This document shows, piece after piece, positions 51,460-64,000 of a stretch of 64,000 nt of DNA (position 1 is the first letter of the stretch; each line of letters starts with the position of its first letter). Source of the stretch: Cruorifilaria tuberocauda (Eukaryota > Nematoda > Chromadorea > Rhabditida > Onchocercidae); NCBI GenBank assembly GCA_013365365.1, contig JABVXU010000028.1, positions 186,001 to 250,000 of the forward strand. Direction: 5' to 3'. The notes under the pieces were generated by a model. That model did not search any database, was not told the DNA's origin, and saw only the letters and a list, made by a program, of their open reading frames with translations. The position numbers and the translations under genes were made by a program.

Positions 51460-54400
51460 CTGAAAGGTTGAAATTGGATAAAAATTTTTAAGGTAATAGA
51501 AAGAATAAAAGTTCGAATAGTTATTTTGTAAAGAAATTCGATAGATAAAAAGATAAAAAGAGTAATAGAAGGAAAAAAACTCGAGATTTAAATAAAAGTG
51601 TTAGCTGAGTTTCTGTGTAAACAATAAATGTAAACAACAAGTTTCTGTGTAAACAACAAAAAGCAAAACATTAAACAATATTAAATATATTGCTTAGTAA
51701 TAGGAAAAAAATACTTTAAAACTAATTCAATCATTTAGGACTATTACCGATATCGAATCTTTTCTGCATTATTGTAATTTATCAAATGGAATTTATTTAA
51801 ATGCAATAATTTAGTTTTAAACTAGGACAATTTGTTTATTTTAATTGCTAAGTATTAGGTAATGAAATTTAAAACAAATCAATAAAATATAAATTGTAAA
51901 ATAAAATATTTTAAGGTAATAATACAAAATTTAATTATAAATTACATGCTTAATAGCATTGCTAATATTCAATCATACATTTGATCAATATATAATAATG
52001 CAAGAAAGCATTAAGTAATAATAGGAAAGAATATTTTTTTCTTTACTAAAACAAATTCGTGCTAAAAACGGCAATGAATAAAATACAAATTTTAAAACTT
52101 AAATAAGGATGAAAGAGGAAATTGATGAAAAAATGAGTTCCTTCGTAAAAGAGATATACTTCAATTTTTATCCTGAAATTTACTTTAAAATATTGGAAAT
52201 TATCTTAGGAATCACCGGGAAATTCGGAATTATTATTTTCAAGTGATTAATGATAATTGAATGAAAAATGGAATAAATAACAAGTAGTTATGAGATTTAA
52301 ATATGATTCCTTATCAGTATCAGTTATTTATCGGTCTTTATCGATTTTTTTTTTGATTAATAAAGCGAAGCAATTATGGATAGATAGATGCATGTGAAAC
52401 ATGATGAAAATTGAAGTAATCAGTTTTACATTTATGGTTTTAAATTATAAATGAAATAGGAATGGAAATTTAAGACCTGACAAATTGGAAAATTTTCAGT
52501 GATTTTTCAGTAATTTATCAATATAATTAATTACAATTATATAAATGATGATTCCCTTGAAATATACAACGAGAAGTTGTAACATTGCTGTCTAAGGTAT
52601 TACGGAATATTTAAAATACATTTGTTATTTCCTGAACATTCATATTATGCTCTATAAATATTCAAACTATTATTATTATCAATATATTTTAAATTAAATT
52701 ATTAAATTTTTTATTAAAAATTCAAATTAGAAATTCCTAAATTAAATTTAGTTTTGAGAATTACAAAGTGCAAAATGAAATATTCAATCACTTTAATGTG
52801 TATGAATTTTATTATAACACTAAAATTGCTTGATGTTTGATAATTTTAATTTCTCTTCGAAAAGTTTGATAATTTATCAAATAAAGTTTAATGAAAGTAT
52901 AGCATTTTATTGAATTTTTGAATGAATTTTGCACAAAAATGCAATAGGCAATATGTAACAAATAAATATTTGCATTAATATGATTATTATGAAGCTTTAT
53001 TCATGATTGATGAGTAAGAATGATTATAGTGATTATCATTTGGTAATGTCGTTTTCTCTCTTTATGATTATAATTTAAGAATTCCGCTTCATTATTTCTC
53101 TATTTGTCAACTTCATCAAATCTAAATGAAAACGAAAGTAAAGAAGCTATTAGACTCAAGCTTGAGCAACAGATAAGTTTGAATGTTCGTTAAAATAAAT
53201 CTTTTTATTTGTATTGCGATTTCGATAACCTTAAAAAAGTATAAGTAAGTGTTTTAAACAGCTGCAAAAGCGTAAAAGGTTTGGATAAATGGGAATATTA
53301 ATGCTTAAAAAATAAGCATAAAGTTACATTGGTAATAGTATTAATTTAAAATCATTAATTGAAAAATTAAGTAATAGGAATAATATCAGTCTGTGAGATC
53401 AGCGATGGAAAGAAGTCGAAAAAAGAAAGAAGAGCTATCTTAGGAAGAGAACAGATTAAAAAATAATTTTGATTATCAGTCTTCCTCCTTAATCACTATC
53501 ATATTTGTAATCAGGAAGAAATGTGGGTAGCATTTAAGATCCAAAATGTTATGATAAATATCATATCAATGGGAATAAAAAATTTTGATCCAATTTCAGT
53601 ATTTTTTAAACACAAGAAACAGGCGTGAAATAATATACTGAAAGAAGAAAAGAAAATCAAAATGAAAAATAACAATTGATAACTCAGATAGATGTTTACA
53701 TATGATGTTATCAATGATATTTGATATGATAATAAAATTCGAAGCGATATTGATTAAATGTATCGATTATAAAAATAGTACATGTTCAAGTTTGAAAGTT
53801 TGGAAAGATTTATTTGGCAGAAAATTTTCATTTTATGTTTAATTAGTACGGAAGTAATCCATAATGATTTGTTGTTTAATATGTAATGAATGACGATCGT
53901 TTTCCTTTTTTTATTTATTAATTCATTCTCAATTTACTTATTTACTTGATAAATATAATAGCGAAAAAATTTTGATAACTGGAAAATGAAACTGAAATAA
54001 CTTTAAATTCCTATGTGGAAATTTCTGGAGGAAAAAAAATGATATTTTAAGAATATCAAATTATTCAATATAGTGTATGATTTTGTAATTAATTTATAAT
54101 TATCTCTTAAACAGATACACTTTAAATTCAATTCTCTATGAATATAAATATTGCATAATTGGAAATGGCAGATACTGCGTGATTAAAGATTACAATCATT
54201 AAAATATCAGTCTGATAGCAAGTTGCAGCGCAATCAATCAGTCTACAAAATTTATAAGAGATCTTAAATCTAATTTGAATTTCAAGATTAAATAATTTAA
54301 ATGAGATAATGTTATTTACATTTATCAATTTTGCGAGTTTAAAAACCATAAAACTCCATTAAACTCCGATAGAATAACATCATTATAGGTATTTGAATGC

Positions 54401-54875
54401 TGCTTTTCAAGTTATCATATTTCTGATATAATATTAAAAGATTGAAAAGTTATGACATGATATCAAATTTATGACATACTGTCACATCAGAAATAATAAT
54501 GAAATCAGAAATTTTGGTAATAAATAAATACATAATTTCCTAAATTTTGATAATATCTTAGAAAGTAAAGGATGAATGAGCATTATAAGTTCACTTATCA
54601 AACTTATAGATAAACAAGAGAGATCAATAAAATTGACTATACTTCTAATCAATTAGTGCAATATTTTAGTATCTTCAGGTGATACTGCAAGGTAATTTTG
54701 AAAGAAATGATACATCGAACACAGACGAATTTTACACTCTTACTAAAATAACGAAAAAAAAAGATAACAAATTAATGAATAAGCAAATAAGTGAAATAGC
54801 TAAGTTGATTCGTCAATTTTTGCAATATTTAATTTGAATAACATGTTGTCTAACATGCAGTGAAAGTTGAAAGTA

Positions 54876-55080
54876 ATGGCTAATGGGAAACGTATAATTC
54901 GTGGAATATTACATGAAAATTCTTGGAAAAAGGGAAAGTTGAAAGTTATTCCGCCATTTCTGATAATGTAAGTTAACCCAAACTTGACGTGAGGTAATAT
55001 GATAAAAGATTTTAAAATATTATAGAAATTGTTTTGTTAAATAAATAAAATATCGCAGGAAAGATGCATATGCAAAGTGA
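54876..55080 (+). CDS. Weak candidate short plus-strand gene (two exons, 38 codons)
   Basis: An ATG at 54876 opens 30 codons (MANGKRIIRGILHENSWKKG and on) ending at an AT|GTAAGTT donor after 54967. An ATCGCAG acceptor before 55059 would add seven codons (MKDAYAK, counting the split Met codon) and a TGA ending at 55080. The donor is good and a CTAACATGCAG acceptor precedes the ATG, but the peptide is short, basic and not recognised. Chance is a serious alternative. Confidence 0.15.
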
Positions 55081-56862
55081 ATCGAACTTGAAAATGATTT
55101 TTTTTTGCAATACTAATGTATTGAATCAAACAGGTGTTTTTTTTAATATTTCTTTTAATAAATTAAAATAATTTAAATTGTTGGTGTGATCAAATTATAT
55201 GACAATGTATGGTAAATGAAATAGAAATCGTATATTTTTTTAATAAATATTGTGAAAAAGCAATTGCAAAGTAAGAATTGCTTTGATGTATAATCGATAA
55301 TCATTATTAACTTAATTTCTACTCATAATCATTATTTTCAATGTAAGATCATCTTGAATTCAAAAGAGAAATTTAATCTTTTGAATTTTTCACATAAATC
55401 TAATCATCAACCTTTGTATGATTAATTATGTTGCTTAAATAGACAAATTCGATTTGGTTCGCTTCCTAAGATTTTCCAGTTTAGTTCCAAAATTTTTTTG
55501 GCAAAAAAAAAAGAAGTGAAAGTTTTATAAATCCATCCATTCATCATCGTTGCACAATTGTTCCAACATTGTTGTTTTGCTATTGTATCAAAAAAAAATT
55601 TACCGGTGAAAAAAGGAATTTTTCATGAACAAGTCCATGTAATTTTTAGTCGTAAAAAAGTAATTTCCACTTTTGAAAGAAAAAAACAATAAGACTTTCC
55701 GTTTTACGAAAGCATTGTTATCAGTTTTCTTTTATTTTATCACCTTTTAATTTTTTTACTTTAGTACGGATTATTTCACGCTATAATAAATTTTCGAAGC
55801 AATCCTATCAGTCTTATCAGTGATATTGCTAATTTATTTTTTCAAAAGTACAATTTCAATTTTCAAAGTGGAAAATTTCTTATCATTTCTATCGTTTACT
55901 ATTTAAATATTGTTGAATTTTTTATTTGCAGCGACATCATTAAAGTTCCTCAAAATTTCAAAATATTTGGAAAAGTTATCGAAAGATTATGATTTGAACA
56001 GTTTTAGCGATATATTTTAATTTCTAATGTGTATTTATGTATTCTTTATTCACAATTTCGTAAAATAATAACGAAAATGTATCGCATTCCTCCCACACAA
56101 TTGACAGAAACAAATGAATTATTTACAAAGATTGATAGTTAAAGTGTTGAGCAGGTTTAATTATAAATAAAATTGATTTTAATTTAATCTAATTTTAATT
56201 CTATTACTTGAAAATAAAATGTTCCCTCTCTCTTGTATTTTTTAAAAAAGGCTTATTTGTACTAAGTCTTTTCTTTTTTCAAAAATATAAAATAAGCTAA
56301 CGAAAGAAAACTCAACGTATGAACAAATTCCAGTAAAAATAGAAAAAAGGTTGTTATAGCTCAACTCTGAACGTAATCATCATTATTATTGCTATTATTA
56401 ATATTAGTGGTAGTAGTATTAAACAACTGATGGCTTTTACTTAACTGAAAACGGGAAAAATTATGAAAAAAACAGGAGACTAGACAGATGGAAATCGCAT
56501 GAAAGCAGATGAAATAAATTACGGCGCTAGTATCGGAAATAATCCAACTGACCAAATAATTTTTTGAATTTTAAGTCATCTGTAAACGCCATAATTAATA
56601 GCTCATTTCCTCTTGTCGTTACAATTTGTATTTTTTCGGTAATAAAATAAATGCCCAAATTCACATAAAATGTCATTTTAAGGAATTTCTAGCATTTTCT
56701 TCTCAGGAAGGTAAGTAAGCATCAAAAACAAAATGGACTTCTTTTCGGAACGTCAAATAAAAAAATAATATCATTTAAACTGAAATTAATAAGAATATTT
56801 TGGACATGAACAACTTATAAAGGATCTATGCTTCCATGTAAGCAGAAACAATATGATAATAT

Positions 56863-56868
56863 TTTATT
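56863..56868 (-). promoter_or_regulatory. Candidate polyadenylation signal AATAAA for ipgm-1
   Basis: AATAAA on the minus strand lies about 245 bp after the ipgm-1 stop codon. It is the clearest copy I saw downstream of that stop, but the motif is common in this AT-rich DNA. Confidence 0.35.
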
Positions 56869-57113
56869 CAATAAAAATTAGATTAAATCCGATACGAAAT
56901 AAATGGAAATGCTCTACTTCTTCACAAAAAACATCACAGCACAAATGGATTAAATTTTGCTAATTTTCATCTCTCTGCAAATACAAACCGCAAATCAATA
57001 ATTCGCAAACAAAAAATTATTAGAGACTGAATAAATAAGCCATTCTCTACCGATTATTAAATAGAAAATAAAACCATTTCAGTAGACTTCTACTTCTCTA
57101 AACAAGATTTCAT

Positions 57114-60100
57114 CTAGACTTCGTTAACCAATGGCTGTCCGGTCATCTCGGAGGGTAGCGGTATACCCATAACTTTTAATACTGTTGGAGCAACATCGCA
57201 AAGTGCCATTTCTCGATCCGGCAACTTATCCATGAATTTGAATTTCGTCGAGGAGCAAGTGAATGGCACTGTAAGCAAAATGTAGCAATAGTGTCTATAA
57301 CTGGCGTAAAGTAAAATTTAATACTTTGTAAAGATTCAAAGAAGAGAACTTATGTGATAAAATATATTGAAAATTGTGAAATATAGAAAACATACCTAAA
57401 TTACAAGTATGAGCAGTATGCTTGCTACCATCTGGAGCAATCATTTTCTCAGCATTTCCATGATCTGCAGTCACCATCAATATGTAGTCGTTCTTCTTAC
57501 ATGCATCATATATTCGTCCAATTGCAATATCTAAAAAAAATCTTTCAAATAATGGTAGCTATAAATAAGAATGACAAATATATATTGAAATGACAAAATC
57601 AATGAATAAAGAATGCATTCTAAACATTTGTCATAACAAGAATGATTTGATTTGGATTTGGAACCAACTAACATTAAAACTTGTATCATCTCCTTCTTTA
57701 TTATATGTACGGCAACAACGCATACTTCTTAAATAACACCAGTAAAAATTTGATAAAGGGATAAATACAAAAAGAACCTGTTGCTTCAACTGCTTTCACG
57801 GCCGCTTCATAAACCCCAGTGTGGCCGACCATATCAGGAGGCGCAAAATTGCACATGACAAATGGATGCTTCTTCAAATGCAATTGTTCAATCACCTGAG
57901 AAAATCAGCAAACTATGGATTTTTGTTGAAAAAAAATATTTTCAAAAATTAGAAAAAAAGAAAAATAAAGAAAAATATTTTCAACAAAAATCACAAAAAA
58001 GAACTAAAAATAATAAAGAATTTAAAAATGCAGAAATCCACCTGAAAGTAAATTTCCAACTCTTTTGAAAAATTTTGATTCAAGGATATCTTACCAGGAA
58101 ACAGCATAATACGGAATGAGAAAATGAACCCACAGTAAGTTACCTTATCAGCTACACCTGCTGAACTCATTGGTGGATCAAGATCATAGGTAGCAACTTT
58201 CGGTGATACCACCAAACAGCGTTCTTCATTTGCAAATTGTTTCTCTACGCCACCATTGAAAAAGAATGTGACGTGTGCGTATTTTTCTGTCTCTGAAAAA
58301 CAAAACTGATTTTCATTATGATAAACGGAAATGAATTAAATACATTAGAATATTGTTACAGGAATCACAATGTTAATAATGCTGAAAAAGTCAATACAGT
58401 GCAAAATCTGTCGTCACGAAGTGGTTTTAACATTGTCGATTACCCTTTAATAAAAAAAGACATAATGAAATACTAAAGATACTTTACATCAGCATGATTA
58501 AATGCAAAAAAATTTCTTTGTAATCATAGAGACGGAAGGCATTTAACTAAGATAAAAATTGCCATAGATTGATGTTCACTACATAGCACTGAAAATCAAC
58601 GATATTTTGCGCCTATCCATCTCTATAGAAGATAATTGATTTCAAGAACTAAACAATGGCTTAAAATTATGATTGAACCGAGGGCAAACTAACCGGCACA
58701 ATGGAACTGCGTTAAACCCTTTGCAGATAACCATTCCGCCAATACGTTTTTATGAGATTCCGGCGGAAAAAGTGCAGGGAACGTAAATTCTGCCTTGTAC
58801 TGAGTCATTCCAATTACTTGCTAAAGATTTATAGAAATGGAAATATTGAATTAGTATAAACACTTGAAAATATGTGTTTCAAAATTCCACGAAAAATGGA
58901 TCTTTAAAATCTATATTATTCGCCAATACATACTCAAAAATAGAGTTAAATTACTCCCCAAAATTTTTTAATTTAAGAATCCTCCTGTCAATAGTTTCAT
59001 TTTTTCAGAATTGTCCTTTTCAATCTCATTTTTTCAGTTTTGACTTCCCCTCCTGCTAGAGTTTTCTTGTTCAACTATTTTTGATAAGCAAAACGATAAA
59101 TGCAGATACATACCATATTCTTCGGATGTTTAATATCAGAGTTGAGATCTTTATATCGTTCCATACCCATACATTCAGTGATTTCTCGCATACGATCAGC
59201 TCGATAATCAAAGAATATCAAGGTATCACCATCTCAAACAAAAAAAAAATCACCTTTTTTTATACATCTTTTATAAATAAATCTACAAAACATCATTTTT
59301 AAATCTATGAAGATATTAAATACTCTGAGATCAAAAGCCTTATAGCATCTTTATTAGTTTAAGCCTTGCATGATTCCAAAAGAGCATATTAAGAGCTTAA
59401 AAAATGGTTCGTGTTCGAATTCTTTATAAACTTGTATCATCCCAAATTTGGTAACTTAAAATTATAATGTTAAGGCTCGCTAATTTCTGTATTTTGACAT
59501 ACTGAAGTATCGATTTTATGCTTCAAAGGATACCACCCTTTTTGCTATTTTTTTGCAGAACTAATAAGCTTTGCGAGACCGCGATTCACCTTTTGTACGT
59601 CCTTCATCCGAAAGAATTATTGGTTTTAAAAATTCATCGGTTTCATCCTTTGCATATCGTTCTTTGATAACATCAATGGCTTTATCAATTGTAGTCTTCT
59701 CACCAACGCCGCCAATCAATGCGTCATAGCATAACTGGAAATATAAACAGTGGCATATATTTTGTATTCTATAGACTATAAAGGACAACCAATCGTAAAT
59801 TTGATTTGCAGACTTATAAAAATTAATAAAATACATAAATGCGGATGCATATGCTTTGTCGTGAGAGACCTAAATTAATATTAAAATAGGGATGTTATAA
59901 ATGGCTTACATCAATCCACTGATCTCCAACAAGTTTTTTAATACAGTTTATCTTCTGATAAACTGATAAACGGTGGTAATATGAGATAATTTTAAAATGC
60001 TAACTGAAAACGATTCTAATGAGCTAGTTGTAGTGAAAACAATATAAATTATAAACGTCATCTACCCGAATCCGTTCCCATCGCTTATCCCTGTCCATCG

Positions 60101-61552
60101 CATAGTAGCGCCCTACTATTGTTGCTATTTCACCATACTGTTCCTTGCTGATGAAATCAATTAACTGTTGAAGGAAACCAACTGAAAAAAAAACTTCTTT
60201 CGTTTTGCAAAAAAAACGATGACTCAAAAGGATTTTAACAAAGAGAGAATAATGATACCTCCACTTGTTGGACTTGTATCACGACCATCTCCAAAGAACT
60301 GAATATAAAGTTTCGGTACTTTAAGTTGCTTTAAAGCCGTTATCAACGCAAATAAATGGTCGATATGCGAATGAACACCACCATCGCTGACCTGAAAATT
60401 CATGAATTCTATATCCACGACCTTTTTGCACGATGAGGAAAAACGATGAGAAAATTTCTGCGTCGTCACATGAGGAAAACCGAATAGCAATAATTGGAGA
60501 AGTTTAACACAATTGGACAAATTTATAGAAGCCCCGAAAGGATTCAAATAACTGATACTGCTTAATCATTGATAAACTAAATGGGATAGTGTAATAAGAA
60601 CATCACTTGTCCTGTTCTTGCAGTCAAATTAGCCAAATACGTTACATAAAAAGTAATATAAATGATTCAGATATACACACTGTTTTGTCAACTGTCACGA
60701 TTGAAAAAATATATTGCTTCATCAGTAAATAATCTTGGTAAATAAGTAAAACGCATTTATACACTGCATTAGCAAGTAAAAATAATAAACAAATGAATGA
60801 ATAAGATCAAGTCTAGATCTTACCAGACCACATAAATGGATGCGACCATTTCCTTTAATTGCACGTTCAGCAGCTTCTTTCAAATGCTTGTTTTCCACTA
60901 AAGTTTTATTCTTGACTGCCAAATTTATGCGCACAATATCCTGAAGTAGCACAATCATTAGTTCATAATAAGGAAAGAACTAAAATAGCATCAAAGCATT
61001 TCAATTAGCTCGAAAGATATTTAGAATTATAAATATGGGTAAGCTCTTTTGAAAAGCAATACTTCAAACTCCATATTACCTGATAAACAACACGTCCAGC
61101 CCCAATATTTAAATGACCAACTTCCGAATTACCCATAAGCCCTTCCGGTAAACCAACATGCAAGCCGTGTGCTTCAATTGGATGTGAATTTAATGCACAA
61201 AGCTCATCCATTACAGGTGTTTTAGCATTCAGTATTGCGTTACCTGCAAAAAAAGCACTTGCACTTGATTTTCGGTACTACAACTTATATTTTCATTTTA
61301 ATTTTTCACTATTGGAAATCCTCCGACATATAGTATTCAACTCATTATGTAACGTAGGTATTAGTTCCTTGAACCAGCGCATATATCAGCATAAATAGGG
61401 CTAAATAAATAACATAAATATCAATTACACATTTCATAAAAATTCATGATAATAATTAAGTTAAAAAAGGAAAAATAACAACCTTTGCTTTCATTGCTGA
61501 TTCCCCAACCATCAATCACTACCAAACACACTCGATTTTTCACAGTGGTCAT
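57114..61552 (-). CDS. ipgm-1: Cofactor-independent phosphoglycerate mutase (iPGM), complete
   Basis: This enzyme interconverts 3- and 2-phosphoglycerate in glycolysis and gluconeogenesis in the cytosol. It uses two divalent metal ions and no 2,3-bisphosphoglycerate. Twelve exons join in frame: 61552-61483, 61243-61080, 60940-60824, 60391-60259, 60181-60066, 59734-59590, 59232-59114, 58820-58694, 58292-58144, 57895-57778, 57530-57396 and 57268-57114. They give 515 codons, the usual nematode iPGM length. Visible active-site motifs are VIDGWG (Asp14), GNSEVGH (nucleophile Ser63), [44 protein letters not shown] (Asp401, His405), TADHGN (Asp442, His443) and HTAHTC (His460). These match the metal and serine ligands known in bacterial iPGM. 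No residue is missing and no frame is broken. The ATG at 61552 was chosen because it starts directly before the first catalytic motif at the expected distance. An in-frame open stretch of 11 codons runs upstream to a CAG acceptor at 61588, so a longer N-terminal form is possible. The protein is nearly as I recall it for Brugia and Onchocerca. Vertebrates use the unrelated cofactor-dependent enzyme. Confidence 0.97.
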
Positions 61553-61587
61553 TTCTTCTTTCTTTTTTATTACAGAAATGGAGAAAC

Positions 61588-61603
61588 CTGGAATAATACA
61601 GTT
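61588..61603 (-). promoter_or_regulatory. ipgm-1: Candidate trans-splice (or cis 5') acceptor upstream of the ipgm-1 start
   Basis: On the minus strand CTGTATTATTCCAG ends at 61588, 35 bases before the ATG at 61552. Many filarial mRNAs receive a spliced leader at such a site. Alternatively it joins an upstream exon: the 35 bases are open in the iPGM frame, which would allow an extended N-terminus like the longer C. elegans iPGM form. Confidence 0.45.
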
Positions 61604-61784
61604 TGATACACTATTACATCAGTCCTATGCACACATTTCTTCGTTATAAACGATGATGAAAGAAAAATCGATAAAATGTGGACAAAATAACATTGAAAAC
61701 TTATAAAATGTAAAACTCTCTTAAAAAATTCAGAATTTCAGTATTATAAATTTGTTAAGATTACTTAAATCGTCATCTATACGT

Positions 61785-61887
61785 CGTTCTGTACATCACG
61801 TAAAGTTAACGAGACGTAAAGCGGAAAGGAAGCCTGTTCCAACAGGTTTCATAAACAGTCGAGAAAAATCAAACAGCTGTTCTCGTC
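61785..61887. promoter_or_regulatory. GC-richer block upstream of ipgm-1, probable promoter or 5' exon
   Basis: About 230-330 bp upstream of the iPGM ATG the sequence is clearly less AT-rich than its surroundings. It contains a perfect palindrome with arms CCTGTT/AACAGG (61833-61846), an AACAGCTGTT palindrome with a CAGCTG E-box core (61872-61881), and several ACGT words (61780-61818). On the minus strand a short frame from an ATG at about 61852 reads MKPVGTGFLSALR and could donate an alternative N-terminus, but the donor (C|GTCTCG) is weak. Confidence 0.4.
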
Positions 61888-64000
61888 GTATGCAATGAAA
61901 TATGAAATATGAAGTTGCAGAAGTTTAATTTGCACTGATTTTCATCACTGTTTCCGGAAATTCAATGAATTTTGTTTACTTTAAATTTTGTTGATTAAAC
62001 TTTAAAATTTTGATGCTTTTTTTTGAAAAGTGTTAACTTAAAGTTAATTTCAATTCAAGCAGTTAGCGAGAAATTTTGATAGGAATATCGATATGGTGCA
62101 AGAAGTTAAAGATTTAGAAGAAATCTAAAAATCAATAATTCGTATCGTTAAACATTAAGTGTACATGGAAGATTTTCAGCATATTTTCAAAATATTCATA
62201 ATTATGAATGATTCATTTTTATTAATCTGAACTGTAAAATATTTATTATAATTCTTAGCAATATATCAATCGAAAAAAGATGATAATTTCCGATAAGACG
62301 TATTAGTGATTAGTCAATAAAGATGTGAATTGATCTTTCATTGTTCATAATTTGAAGAGAAATTTCCCCACAACCAAATACTTCTATGATAATTTAGAAA
62401 TGGTTTAAAAGATTGAAAACAAGAGCGAAAACGCTTTCATTTACAAGTTTTAAAAGAGAAAAAAATGACGAATTAAAGTTTGTTTATCGGTTAGTCTAGA
62501 TCAGTTCATCCAGTCTGGTTTAACTGATAAGAGAGAAAATAAGGTAGAAAGAAAGATGAATCATCCATTCGAGAAACGTTGAAACATAATTTACATCGTA
62601 AATTAAATCGATCAACGTGGCAAATGTTAAGAGAAAAGAGAAGGAAAGAATTTAAAGATAGGAAAAAGATTTTGAAAATATAGTAAGTTATCATTTTTTA
62701 AATGTAATAAATTCATTTGGGACCTGAAATTCCATTCATTCCTTTCAATTAAAATGAATTTTGATAAAAAGTGAAAGAAAATCATAAAGGAAAGAAACAG
62801 AAGAAATTTTCCTCTTTTTATTTTTATTTTTTTAGAAAATTTCTATGAAGATAAGAATATCTAAAATAAAAAGAGCATAAGGAAGTTTATGTTAGATATT
62901 TGCGTATTTTTTCGCGAAAACAGTAACTTTACAGTACTTTTTATAAAAAGAAAGTATTTTAAAAAGAGGAAAAAATAGAAAGTTCAACTTATCGATACAA
63001 AATTTTTTTTTTATTGTTTCATTTAGACAAATTAAATATGAATGAATATTTTTACGCTACCGATGAAAATGAAAAATGAACACTTTCATGTTAATTGTAT
63101 AAACAATAAATCGAAATCTTAAATGGAATGATTGATAAAAGTTTTCTCTTTCCTTAAATAGAACTGTCAGTTTTTATCATCTGATTATTTCCTTATCATC
63201 ATTCATTGATTTATCATTGATTTCTATGAAATAATAAAAATCTTGAAAAGTGCCTAATAGCATACAGCACAAATATTGATTAGTGAACTGAAAAAACGAT
63301 CAGTTGATTATTTATAATACAATGGAAGATTTCATTGACATAAATTTCTAATACTTTACTTATACTTTTACTAATACTTACGTAACTTATATATCTCATT
63401 AAAATTCGTGCTTCGAAAAAAACGAAAAGTAATTTGCAAATTTTTTCCGAAGTCATATTTAATTATCTAAAAATAAAAGAAAATCAATATATGTAAAATA
63501 TTCGACGAAAAATGTTTTTTTCGTTCCTGGTACGGTACTTAATTAATTATTTACATATTTATGAATATATATTATTTATATTACTCATAAATCGTTTATC
63601 CTGTAAAGTTAACTTTTTGCAAGGAATACATGCACACATATGTGTCGTTGAATTTATTTAGCATTTCAGAAGTTGCATTTACAACTTTGAAAGTTACGTT
63701 TATAATTATTAAATTTATAACTATTGAAAATTATCTTATAACTGTTAAAAGTTATATTTACAATCTTACATAAATGGTGAGAAAAGGTATTGCTATTATC
63801 TTCAACAACAATCAAAAATCAAAGATGAAAAATTACAAGTAATAAAGTAATAATATTTATTTTTATAACGATTAACAATTAAAGATGCAATAAATGAAAT
63901 AAATATAAAAGTGAAAGTATGGAAAGATTCAGCAAAAAATTTTTTCTTAGGTAACAGATGTTTGCCATCATTTTTATTTCGTTTTTATTTATCTCACGGA
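61888..64000. other. No gene recognised
   Basis: AT-rich DNA with no exon-like open stretch that I can support on either strand. It lies upstream of ipgm-1 and may include distal regulatory sequence or the next intergenic region. Confidence 0.5.

Larger units (their letters stand above)
51460..57113. other. No recognised gene; may hide upstream exons of the orphan gene at 51.1-51.5 kb
   Basis: The stretch is AT-rich with stops in all frames. The ipgm-1 3' untranslated region occupies its right end (a candidate AATAAA on the minus strand lies at 56863-56868). A weak plus-strand candidate exon lies at 54876-54967. A short direct repeat of GTTTCTGTGTAAACAA occurs around 51609 and 51641. Confidence 0.4.

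Noticed and set aside
61745..61890. Plus-strand open stretch reading RRSVHHVKLTRRKAERKPVP
   Set aside because: It has no start codon before its end, and the block is better explained as the promoter or 5' exon region of ipgm-1. Kept only as a regulatory candidate.
1..64000. CRISPR arrays, bacterial insertions (Wolbachia), rRNA genes, viral genes
   Set aside because: No regularly spaced identical repeats, no bacterial-style dense coding, no rRNA-like GC-rich block and no viral protein motifs were seen.

Overview
The window looks like AT-rich nuclear DNA of a nematode, most likely a filarial (onchocercid) worm. It has short exons, introns from about 130 bp to over 4 kb, TTTCAG/TTTTAG acceptors, many GA/CT and CA microsatellites, and a cofactor-independent phosphoglycerate mutase that closely matches what I remember of the Brugia/Onchocerca enzyme. 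The species cannot be named from sequence alone. I see no bacterial, Wolbachia, viral or CRISPR features.

Layout. (1) 2377-24122, minus strand: the N-terminal part of a Trio/Kalirin/UNC-73-type protein. Fifteen consecutive exons join in frame (about 668 codons) to give a leader, a Sec14/CRAL-TRIO lipid-binding domain and the first spectrin-like repeats. The start codon exon was not found, and the rest of the gene (further spectrin repeats and any GEF domains) would lie off the left edge. (2) 24123-32482: no recognised gene. It holds microsatellites and a tRNA-like, possibly Pol III-derived element near 27.1 kb. (3) 32483-40198, minus strand: a class A GPCR of the neuropeptide (NPY/short neuropeptide F-like) type. 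All seven membrane segments are present in seven exons; one candidate first exon and two or three candidate tail exons are added with lower confidence. (4) 40199-57113: about 17 kb with no recognised full gene. It contains repeats and palindromes, a pair of well-spliced orphan exons on the minus strand at 51.1-51.5 kb, and a weak plus-strand candidate exon at 54.9 kb. (5) 57114-61552, minus strand: ipgm-1, complete, 12 exons, 515 codons, all catalytic motifs intact. A possible trans-splice acceptor and a GC-richer promoter-like block lie just upstream. (6) 61888-64000: nothing recognised.

The three recognised genes are on the same strand but far apart (about 8 and 17-18 kb), so this is not an operon. 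They have unrelated roles: Rho-GTPase signalling and axon guidance, neuropeptide sensing, and glycolysis. I did not find a convincing novel biological system. The best leads are the orphan exons at 51.1-51.5 kb, the alternative C-terminal tails of the GPCR, a triplicated ~112-bp intronic repeat near 22.2 kb, and the tRNA-like element near 27.1 kb. All exon models were made by reading splice signals and frames by eye, without transcript data.
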